Of a DNA stretch of 13,317 bases, positions 1 through 5,376 are shown in pieces. Under the pieces are notes generated by a model. It was not told the origin of the DNA, ran no database searches, and saw only the letters and a list, made by a program, of their open reading frames with translations. The stretch's first letter is position 1. Every line of letters begins with the position of its first letter. This DNA is from Oscillospiraceae bacterium (GTDB lineage: Bacteria > Bacillota_A > Clostridia > Oscillospirales > WRJC01): positions 1 to 13,317 of the forward strand of contig WQXD01000074.1 in the NCBI GenBank assembly GCA_009785015.1, read 5' to 3'. A program made the position numbers and the translations under genes.

Positions 1-2
1 CT

Positions 3-50
3 TTAAAAACGAAGCAGATTGAAATATTTTACGGGAGCGGTGAAAAATGA
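3..50 (+). CDS. Possible 3' end of an upstream gene (partial)
   Basis: One frame is open from the left edge for 15 codons and ends in TGA at 48-50. That stop overlaps the HPr start codon as ATGA, the usual layout of a translationally coupled gene pair. The tail reads LKTKQIEIFYGSGEK and I do not recognise it. In many Bacillota an HPr-family gene (crh in Bacillus) follows rapZ, yvcK and whiA, so whiA would be a natural neighbour, but nothing in these 15 residues proves it. The open frame could also be chance. Confidence 0.3.
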   Translation, partial: LKTKQIEIFYGSGEK

Positions 51-310
51 TTTCCAAAGACGTAACAGTTCTAAACAACGTGGGGCTGCACGCCAGGCCT
101 GCCACGTTTTTTGTCCAGAAGTCCAATTCTTACAAAAGCTCGGTATGGGTTGAAAAAGGGGACCGGAGGGTCAACGCGAAAAGCCTTCTGGGGGTGCTCT
201 CACTGGGCATAGGCAAGGGAACCACGATAACCCTGATATCGGACGGAGTGGACGAAGAAGAAGCCTTGGGCGGACTTGTGGAATTGATCCAAAAGGGGAT
301 CAACGAATAA
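47..310 (+). CDS. ptsH: HPr-family phosphocarrier protein
   Basis: The 87-residue product has the full length of HPr, the small cytoplasmic protein that passes phosphate from enzyme I to the sugar-specific EIIA proteins of the PTS. The active-site motif GLHARPA at 13-19 puts the phosphorylated histidine at position 15. The regulatory motif NAKSLLGVLSLGI at 43-55 puts serine at position 46, the HPr kinase target that controls carbon catabolite repression in Bacillota. Both residues are intact, so this is not a Crh-type protein, in which position 15 is Gln. The ATG is preceded by GGGAG at 33-37 with 9 nt spacing. No enzyme I or sugar permease lies nearby, so the gene is not in a PTS operon. A role in regulation, as for the whiA-linked HPr or Crh genes of other Bacillota, is an inference. 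Confidence 0.93.
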   Translation: MISKDVTVLNNVGLHARPATFFVQKSNSYKSSVWVEKGDRRVNAKSLLGVLSLGIGKGTTITLISDGVDEEEALGGLVELIQKGINE

Positions 311-372
311 AAAGTCAAAATATCGGCATTCGGCAAAAAACGGCATAAACGAGGCGGGTTTGCTTTTTGGGG

Positions 373-389
373 GGCAGGCGCAGCCTGTT
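373..389 (+). terminator. Weak hairpin in the HPr-uvrC gap, possible terminator
   Basis: The 141-bp gap between HPr and uvrC has one compact hairpin: CAGGC (375-379), loop GCA, GCCTG (383-387), which two G-T pairs can lengthen. It is followed by TTTCGTGTCGTTTT, an interrupted T-rich stretch and not a clean U tract. It may reduce readthrough from HPr into uvrC, but the stem is short. A TATGAT hexamer lies at 428-433 upstream of uvrC, but no -35 box sits at a normal distance, so I do not call a promoter here. Confidence 0.25.
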
Positions 390-451
390 TCGTGTCGTTT
401 TGTCATATGGCCCTTTGTATATATTTGTATGATTGAGGAAAAGAGTTTTTT

Positions 452-478
452 ATGGATGATGTGGATGATATGGATGAT
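452..478 (+). repeat. Three 9-bp tandem repeats at the uvrC start
   Basis: The first 27 nt of uvrC are three copies of NTGGATGAT (ATGGATGAT, GTGGATGAT, ATGGATGAT), coding MDD-VDD-MDD. Each copy starts with a usable start codon in the same frame (452, 461, 470). Only the first is near the Shine-Dalgarno-like sequence. A gain or loss of copies would keep the reading frame. Confidence 0.8.
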
Positions 479-2386
479 ATCGAAAAAAACGGAGAAGCGG
501 CAACAAAAGCGAGGATAAAAGCGCTCAAAAAAAAGGCCCTTTCACTCCCGGCCAAAAGCGGGGTGTACCTGATGAAAAACGACAAAAACAAAATAATTTA
601 TACGGGCAAGGCCAAATATCTGGCAAACAGGGTTTCGCAGTATTTTATTTTTTACCCGCACAAAGACTACAAAACAAACAAGCTCGTCGAAAATATACAT
701 GATTTTGACTTTATAATCACCGGCAATGAAATAGAAGCGCTGATTTTGGAAAACCAGCTCATAAAGCTGCATTCGCCGAAGTATAACATCAGGCTCAAAG
801 ATGATAAAAATTACCCCTATTTAAAAATTGACATACACAGCGAATATCCCACCCTTGCCGTCACGAGGGCGAGGGCCCCCGGCGACAAATCCCTTTTTTT
901 CGGGCCCTACTCAAACAAGGGCAGCATATATGAACTCATAGACGAGATAGACAAACATTTCAAATTGCCCGCCTGCAAGAATGAGTTTCCAAAGGATATA
1001 GGAAAAAGGCGCCCGTGCCTGAATCTGAGAATTGGCAGGTGCATGGGGGTGTGCACGGGGAACGTCGGCGCCGAGGAATACAAAAATATAATAAACGACG
1101 CAGTCATGTTCATAAAGGGCGACTATGAAAATCTGATAAAATTTTACGCTTCGGGAATGGAAAAGGCTTCCCAGGATTTGGATTTTGAAAAAGCGGCGCA
1201 GTTCAGGGACAAAAAATTCGCCCTCGAAAAGCTGCGCTCAAAACAAAGGATAGTCGCCGCCCCGGATATAGACGAAGACGTTTTCGGGGTTTTCGTGGGG
1301 GATACGAGTTCATGCGTTTCGGTGTTTGTGATAAGAAGCGGGGTCATGGTCGACAAAATAACAGAGCATTTCGCCTGTGACGAAATTTTAGACGAGGAGG
1401 GATTCATGCAGTATTTGCAGGAATATTACATGAACCGCAATTTTATCCCGAAACAGATTCTGTCGAGCGTCGGCTTGAATGAGGAAAACACCAACTTACT
1501 GCAGGACTGGCTGGGCGAAAAGGCGAAAACCAAAGTGAAAGTCATATGCCCGAAAAAAGGCGAGCAGAAAAAAATGGCCGATTTGGCGGTCACGAACTCG
1601 AAGGAAAATCAAAGGCTGTATAAAGAAAAATATTCGAGGGAGACAAATAAGCTCGCTTCAATCGCCAAAATTCTGAGCCTTGAAGTTTTGCCGCAGAGGA
1701 TAGAGGCATACGACATCTCCAATTCGGGCACGGAAAACACCACATGCGGAATGATAGTTTTGCAGGATGGGGCCTTTAAAAAAGGCGATTACAAAAGCTT
1801 CAACATAAAGACCACTTCTGCCGCCGACGATTACGCCTCGATGAGCGAAGCGGTGAGAAGAAGATTTGACCATTACGGCTCGGGAGAAAACAAGGAAAAC
1901 GGATTTGAGAAACTTCCGGATTTGATTTTGCTCGACGGGGGCAAAGGCCATGTTTCGGTTATAAGAAAGGTTTTGGAAGAATTCAAAATAAGCCACGGCG
2001 AAATAGCGGAAATCCCGGTATTCGGAATGGTGAAGGACGAGTTTCACAAGACGCGGGTTTTGACCGACGGAGAAAAAGAAATAAACATAGCCAAGGACCA
2101 GACGGTCTTTGTCTTTTTCTATAAAATACAGGAGGAAGTCCACAGATATTCGTTAAAACGCATGGACGTCAAACGCAGAAAGAGTGTAAAGTCATCTGCT
2201 TTACACAATATAAAAGGGCTTGGCGACGCCAAAATAAAAAATCTTTTTGAGCGTTTCAAATCGATGGACGAAATAAAAAACGCCCCGGAAACAGAACTTG
2301 TCAAAGTAAAAGGGATATCGAAAACGGACGCGGGGAACATAATAAATTACTTTGGCTCCCCGTCTGAAGAGAAAGAAGAGGAGTAA
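452..2386 (+). CDS. uvrC: UvrABC system protein C (excinuclease subunit)
   Basis: UvrC makes the 3' and 5' incisions beside a lesion held by UvrB in nucleotide excision repair. The GIY-YIG nuclease domain is near residues 33-115 (GVYLMKN at 37-43, IYTGKAK at 49-55, ILENQLIKLHSPKYN at 98-112). Four cysteines at 175, 189, 197 and 201 match the [4Fe-4S] ligands described for E. coli UvrC. A UVR helical pair lies around 236-262 (DLDFEKAAQFRD). The RNase H-like endonuclease domain has its acidic and histidine residues in YDIS (D421), LLDGGKGH (D495) and EVHRY (H564). C-terminal helix-hairpin-helix motifs follow at about 585-634. At 644 residues it is slightly longer than the usual 600-620, mainly from an acidic N-terminal extension (MDDVDDMDD). 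The ATG at 452 is chosen because GAGGAAAAGAG at 435-445 is the only Shine-Dalgarno-like run nearby. The stop directly abuts rsmD. Confidence 0.97.
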   Translation: MDDVDDMDDIEKNGEAATKARIKALKKKALSLPAKSGVYLMKNDKNKIIYTGKAKYLANRVSQYFIFYPHKDYKTNKLVENIHDFDFIITGNEIEALILENQLIKLHSPKYNIRLKDDKNYPYLKIDIHSEYPTLAVTRARAPGDKSLFFGPYSNKGSIYELIDEIDKHFKLPACKNEFPKDIGKRRPCLNLRIGRCMGVCTGNVGAEEYKNIINDAVMFIKGDYENLIKFYASGMEKASQDLDFEKAAQFRDKKFALEKLRSKQRIVAAPDIDEDVFGVFVGDTSSCVSVFVIRSGVMVDKITEHFACDEILDEEGFMQYLQEYYMNRNFIPKQILSSVGLNEENTNLLQDWLGEKAKTKVKVICPKKGEQKKMADLAVTNSKENQRLYKEKYSRETNKLASIAKILSLEVLPQRIEAYDISNSGTENTTCGMIVLQDGAFKKGDYKSFNIKTTSAADDYASMSEAVRRRFDHYGSGENKENGFEKLPDLILLDGGKGHVSVIRKVLEEFKISHGEIAEIPVFGMVKDEFHKTRVLTDGEKEINIAKDQTVFVFFYKIQEEVHRYSLKRMDVKRRKSVKSSALHNIKGLGDAKIKNLFERFKSMDEIKNAPETELVKVKGISKTDAGNIINYFGSPSEEKEEE

Positions 2387-2992
2387 ATGCGGATCATAGC
2401 GGGGAAAGCGTGCGGGACGGTCCTTTTTTCGTTGGAAGGCGAAGAGACCCGTCCTACGCTCGACAGGGTGAAGGAAAATTTTTTCAATGCGATAAATTTC
2501 GAATTGGCGGGGGCGAGGGTTTTGGATCTGTTCGCGGGGGTCGGTCAATTCGGGCTGGAAGCGCTGAGCAGAGGGGCGAGAGAAGCGGTATTTGTGGATT
2601 CGAATCCGGAGTGCGCCGAAATCATAATCAAAAACGCGCAAAAAACGAAACTCTATGACAGATGTGCCGTGTTTAAATGCGATTACGCGGACTATCTGTC
2701 AAAGCTGAAAAAACAAAGTGATTTTGAAAAATTCGATATAATTTTCATAGACCCGCCGTATAAATCGGGCAAACGGCAAATCGGCCACTGCGTAAAAAAA
2801 ATATTGAAAGACGAGCTCATATCAAACGGCGGGCTCATAGTCTGCGAAACGGCCGAAGGGCAGCAGCCCGATTTGAGTTCGGAAGGGGAAACGGCGGAAA
2901 AAATCAAAAAAAGCAGAGTATATAAGTACGGCAAAATTTATATAACGATACTGACAATTGAAACGGCCCCGAGAGGAGAGGGAGATGAATAA
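2387..2992 (+). CDS. rsmD: 16S rRNA (guanine(966)-N2)-methyltransferase RsmD
   Basis: RsmD uses S-adenosylmethionine to methylate N2 of G966 in 16S rRNA of the small ribosomal subunit. The 201-residue product shows the family pattern: MRIIAGK at the N-terminus, TRPTLDRVKENFFN at 21-34, the SAM-binding loop VLDLFAGVGQFGLEALSRGA at 45-64, the acidic residue after strand 2 (FVDSN, D71), and the catalytic DPPY at 122-125. Length fits the usual 180-200. The ATG follows the uvrC stop without a gap; its ribosome binding site is the purine-rich end of uvrC (AGAGAAAGAAGAGGAG). The final 8 bp overlap coaD. The rsmD-coaD pairing is common in bacteria and supports both calls. The acidic tail beyond the core fold (ETAPRGEGDE) is unremarkable. 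Confidence 0.95.
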   Translation: MRIIAGKACGTVLFSLEGEETRPTLDRVKENFFNAINFELAGARVLDLFAGVGQFGLEALSRGAREAVFVDSNPECAEIIIKNAQKTKLYDRCAVFKCDYADYLSKLKKQSDFEKFDIIFIDPPYKSGKRQIGHCVKKILKDELISNGGLIVCETAEGQQPDLSSEGETAEKIKKSRVYKYGKIYITILTIETAPRGEGDE

Positions 2993-3491
2993 AAATATCT
3001 GCGTGATTCCCGGGACGTTCGACCCGGTCACAAACGGCCATATCGATATGATCTCCAGGGTAGTGAACTTGTTTGACAGAGTGTATGTGACCTCATTTGA
3101 AAATTCCGAAAAAAAAACGATGTTCGGTTTGGCGCAAAGGCAAAAAATGCTCGAGCTCGCCTGCGAAAAAATCGACGGGCACGATAAAATCACAGTCGAA
3201 GCAACAAGCGGGCTGCTGGCGGATTACGCCAAATCAAAAGGGGCGAATTTTATCGTAAAAGGCGCGCGCAATACTCACGATTACGAATACGAGCTCATGC
3301 TGTCGGTGATAAACAGAAAAATAGGGGAAAACATAGATACGCTCATCATTCCGGCAAAACCGGAATATTCATATATAAGCTCCAGCTTTGTCAGGGAAAT
3401 GATCGCCTATGACAGGGATATATCCGGTTTCGTGCCCGAAGGGGCGCGTTTGTATATCTGCGGGATTTTGAGCCGTTTGCAAAATATATGA
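2985..3491 (+). CDS. coaD: Phosphopantetheine adenylyltransferase
   Basis: CoaD transfers AMP from ATP to 4'-phosphopantetheine, the fourth step of coenzyme A synthesis. The 168-residue product has the nucleotidyltransferase signature GTFDPVTNGH at 10-19 (T16 and H19 in the T/HxGH motif), the loop ENSEKKTMF that carries the substrate-binding lysine, VKGARN plus DYEYELM in the middle, and ISSSFVRE near the C-terminus, matching the SSS-x-x-K/R-E segment. The ATG at 2985 is preferred over an in-frame upstream ATG at 2958 because GAGAGGAGAGGG at 2971-2982 sits directly before it and the protein then starts at the conserved beta strand (NICVIPGTFDP). It overlaps rsmD by 8 bp, so translation is probably coupled. 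A 187-bp gap follows before rsmH. Confidence 0.96.
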   Translation: MNKNICVIPGTFDPVTNGHIDMISRVVNLFDRVYVTSFENSEKKTMFGLAQRQKMLELACEKIDGHDKITVEATSGLLADYAKSKGANFIVKGARNTHDYEYELMLSVINRKIGENIDTLIIPAKPEYSYISSSFVREMIAYDRDISGFVPEGARLYICGILSRLQNI

Positions 3492-3506
3492 TGTAAACCG
3501 ATAAGC

Positions 3507-3534
3507 TTGACACAATATATTAAGAATATATTAA
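3507..3534 (+). promoter_or_regulatory. Possible upstream sigma-A promoter (weak)
   Basis: TTGACA at 3507-3512 is a perfect -35 hexamer. A TATTAA at 3529-3534 lies 16 bp downstream and matches 4 of 6 -10 positions. The element starts 16 bp after the coaD stop and overlaps the direct repeat at 3514-3534. A transcript from it would read through the inverted repeat at 3537-3576. The A+T-rich setting makes a chance match plausible. Confidence 0.3.
3514..3534 (+). repeat. 10-bp direct repeat, period 11 bp
   Basis: AATATATTAA occurs at 3514-3523 and again at 3525-3534, separated by a single G. The 11-bp period is about one helical turn, so both copies would face the same side of the DNA. This fits a pair of protein-binding half-sites or a curved A/T tract upstream of the rsmH promoter. 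No known operator is recognised. Confidence 0.7.
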
Positions 3535-3536
3535 TA

Positions 3537-3576
3537 TTTTCCGTACATTTTAAAAATTTTAAAAATGTACGGAAAA
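3537..3576. repeat. Perfect 15-bp inverted repeat upstream of the rsmH promoter
   Basis: The left arm TTTTCCGTACATTTT (3537-3551) is the exact reverse complement of the right arm AAAATGTACGGAAAA (3562-3576), with a 10-nt A/T spacer. It ends 3 bp before the -35 hexamer of the rsmH promoter. It is not a standard intrinsic terminator on either strand: T tracts precede and A tracts follow the stem, and no U tract comes after it. It could be an operator, or a stem in RNA reading out of coaD. Confidence 0.85.
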
Positions 3577-3579
3577 CTC

Positions 3580-3608
3580 TTGACATATGTTTCAATATAG
3601 TGTATAAT
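3580..3608 (+). promoter_or_regulatory. Consensus sigma-A promoter for the dcw operon
   Basis: TTGACA at 3580-3585 and TATAAT at 3603-3608 match both housekeeping consensus hexamers exactly, with the ideal 17-bp spacer. Transcription should begin near 3615, leaving a leader of about 64 nt before rsmH. The -10 box covers an ATG at 3607 that would otherwise extend rsmH, so that ATG cannot be the start for this transcript. No good promoter was seen inside the genes downstream, so this is probably the main promoter for rsmH through ftsQ. Confidence 0.88.
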
Positions 3609-3641
3609 GGAGAAAATCTTGTTCAAACGGAATATGGAAAA

Positions 3642-3662
3642 TGTAAAGAAAAAGACTTTACA
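3642..3662 (+). promoter_or_regulatory. Leader hairpin before the rsmH ribosome binding site
   Basis: TGTAAAG (3642-3648) pairs perfectly with CTTTACA (3656-3662) around a 7-nt loop AAAAAGA. The stem ends 7 nt before the AAGGA Shine-Dalgarno (3670-3674) of rsmH, so it could affect ribosome access or mRNA stability. An AUG directly followed by UAA (3641-3646) sits at the base of the stem. The structure is visible in the sequence; a regulatory role is inferred and a 7-bp stem may be incidental. Confidence 0.45.
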
Positions 3663-3678
3663 CGGATGCAAGGAAATC

Positions 3679-4614
3679 ATGAAATTTGCTCAGCTTGGCC
3701 ACTGTCCGGTGATGAAAAGCGAATCTATCGACTATCTGCAAATAAAGCCCGAGGGAGTTTACTGCGATTTGACGCTTGGAGCAGGTTCGCATGCGATGGA
3801 GATAGCAAAAAGACTGCAAACGGGAAAACTGATAGCAATCGACCGGGATTCGGACGCAATCGAGTTATCGCGGGAAAAATTAAAAGATTATGAAGACAGG
3901 ATATATTTTGTCAACGACAATTTTGTGAATATAAAAAGCATAGTAGCGGAATTGGGATATGAAAAGATAAACGGGGCGCTCATCGATTTGGGGATTTCTT
4001 CCATGCAAATCGATTCCGACCGGGGGTTTTCATACATCGGGGACTCGCCGCTGAAAATGACGATGGAGAAAGATCAGCAGTTGACCGCCGCGACCGTGGT
4101 CAACACATTTGAAAAAGACGAGTTGAAAAAGATACTTTCCGATAACGGCGATGAAAAATACGCGGGGCTCATCGCGGGGGAAATCATAAAAAAAAGGGCC
4201 GAAAAACCGATCGAAACCACTTTGGAACTGGCTGATATAATAAAAAACTCGCTCAAAAACGTAAAATACAGAAGCGGGCATCCCGCGAAAAAGTCGTTTG
4301 CCGCAATCAGGATTTTTGTCAACGACGAAATAAACATCATAAAGCCGACTTTGGATTCAATCGAGCAAATATTGGAAAAGGGCGGAAGACTGGCGGTACT
4401 GTCATATCACAGCGGGGAAGACGCAGTTGTAAAAAAATGCTTCGGATATTACGGAAAAAACTGTGTCTGCCCTCCGGATTTTCCGGTTTGCGTATGTAAA
4501 AAAAGGGCGACTTCAAAGGTGATAACCAAAAAACCGGTTTATCCGGGCGAAAAAGAAAGGAGGGAAAATCCGCGTTCCGAAAGCGCCAAATTGAGAGTAT
4601 TGGAAAAATTGTAG
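3679..4614 (+). CDS. rsmH: 16S rRNA (cytosine(1402)-N4)-methyltransferase RsmH
   Basis: RsmH (MraW) methylates N4 of C1402 in the decoding site of 16S rRNA and is the usual first or second gene of dcw clusters. The 311-residue product has GHCPVM at 7-12, the SAM loop CDLTLGAGSH at 29-38, LIDLGISS at 101-108, DRGFSY at 114-119, HPAKKSFAAIRIFVNDE at 201-217, GGRLAVLSYHSGED at 235-248, the Firmicute cysteine block CVCPPDFPVCVC at 262-273, and NPRSESAKLR at 297-306. Some usually near-invariant residues differ: DMRM is KMTM (126-129) and HSLEDR is HSGEDA (244-249). The start at 3679 is chosen because AAGGA at 3670-3674 precedes it and the conserved region begins at once. In-frame ATGs at 3607 (inside the -10 box) and 3634 (no Shine-Dalgarno) are rejected. 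mraZ, which often precedes it, is absent. Confidence 0.94.
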   Translation: MKFAQLGHCPVMKSESIDYLQIKPEGVYCDLTLGAGSHAMEIAKRLQTGKLIAIDRDSDAIELSREKLKDYEDRIYFVNDNFVNIKSIVAELGYEKINGALIDLGISSMQIDSDRGFSYIGDSPLKMTMEKDQQLTAATVVNTFEKDELKKILSDNGDEKYAGLIAGEIIKKRAEKPIETTLELADIIKNSLKNVKYRSGHPAKKSFAAIRIFVNDEINIIKPTLDSIEQILEKGGRLAVLSYHSGEDAVVKKCFGYYGKNCVCPPDFPVCVCKKRATSKVITKKPVYPGEKERRENPRSESAKLRVLEKL

Positions 4615-4641
4615 CCAATTTTAATCAATGGGAAAAACGAT

Positions 4642-4657
4642 GGGGGGAGATCGTGTG
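4642..4657 (+). promoter_or_regulatory. Ribosome binding site that sets a GTG start for the ftsL-like gene
   Basis: GGGGGGAG at 4642-4649 is followed after 5 nt by GTG at 4655. The in-frame ATGs upstream at 4628 and 4640 have no comparable Shine-Dalgarno sequence, and the second ATG runs into this purine block. The GTG is therefore the best start. Confidence 0.65.
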
Positions 4658-5338
4658 ACGCAAAAAAATAACATCCGTAAGAAAACTGAAAGTCCGGGCG
4701 GACGATATACACTAAATAACCCGAATGTGAATATGGCAGGGGCCGGAGTTTTGCGCGTTCCGGGAAAAGTGAGGGACATAGGCCAATACGGCGACCGGCT
4801 GCGCGAAGGGCGGAAATATCCCAACAGGCGGCGTAGGATAATAAGGGGCAAAGATCTTACTACTCCGTTGGCGAGAAAAAAAGCGATTGAAAAAGCGCGC
4901 CAAAAGAAGGCGAAAGCGGCAGCAGCTACAGCTAAAGAAGATGTAAAAATAGAAATAAAGATCGCCAAGGCGGGAACCGGAAAGCTTCCCGTGAATATTC
5001 TGTTTTGCCTTTTGATTGTTTCGGTTTTTTTCTTCGGTTTGGTTGTGTCGCAAATCGTGCTCAACGAACAAAACTATGAAATAAACGACTGGAACGATAA
5101 AGTGGACAAAGAAACAAAAAAAGAAAAAAATTTAAAAAATGAATTCGAAAATAAAAACGATCTCGAATTCATCATAAATTATGCCGTAAACGAATTGGAT
5201 ATGGTGAAAGAAGAATCGACTTTGATTCAAAAAAAATACATATCCGGAAGATCGGGCGACAAGGCGGAAGTAGTCGAAAGCAGTGGAAACCCGTTTGTCG
5301 GTTTGCCGGATATAATGTCCGCCATATTCAAAAAATAG
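4655..5338 (+). CDS. ftsL: FtsL-like cell division protein with a long basic N-terminus
   Basis: FtsL is a small bitopic division protein whose extracytoplasmic coiled coil pairs with DivIC/FtsB and helps activate the septal FtsW-PBP synthase. From the GTG start the product has 227 residues. Residues 1-111 are cytoplasmic and rich in Arg, Lys and Ala (for example RRRRIIRG and RQKKAKAAAA). One membrane helix lies near 112-137, a charged coiled coil near 140-175, and then a segment EFIINYAVNELDMVKEES resembling the conserved FtsL/DivIC end with its A-x-x-ELGM pattern. Type II topology and the slot between rsmH and the class B PBP are typical of ftsL. The protein is much longer than the usual 100-130 residues because of the basic tail. 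The family is poorly conserved, so the call rests mainly on position and topology. A DivIC/FtsB-type name is the main alternative. Confidence 0.7.
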   Translation: MTQKNNIRKKTESPGGRYTLNNPNVNMAGAGVLRVPGKVRDIGQYGDRLREGRKYPNRRRRIIRGKDLTTPLARKKAIEKARQKKAKAAAATAKEDVKIEIKIAKAGTGKLPVNILFCLLIVSVFFFGLVVSQIVLNEQNYEINDWNDKVDKETKKEKNLKNEFENKNDLEFIINYAVNELDMVKEESTLIQKKYISGRSGDKAEVVESSGNPFVGLPDIMSAIFKK

Positions 5339-5358
5339 ATCAAAACGGCGGATAGCTT

Positions 5359-5376
5359 GGGAGGGTGTAAAGTTTG
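5359..5376 (+). promoter_or_regulatory. Ribosome binding site with TTG start for the PBP gene
   Basis: GGGAGGG at 5359-5365 stands 8 nt before TTG at 5374. The next in-frame ATG (5410) has no Shine-Dalgarno sequence and would remove the basic residues before the membrane helix. The strong site probably offsets the weak TTG codon. Confidence 0.75.

Noticed and set aside
400..433. uvrC promoter TTGTCA...TATGAT
   Set aside because: The spacing is 22 bp, outside the workable range, and no better pair was found.
3537..3576. Inverted repeat as an intrinsic terminator of coaD
   Set aside because: No U tract follows the stem on either strand, and the stem is largely A-T. It is listed as a repeat with possible regulatory role instead.
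3507..3893. 128-codon + strand open frame across the coaD-rsmH gap
   Set aside because: It runs through the inverted repeat and promoter and then overlaps rsmH in another frame; no ribosome binding site or family likeness.
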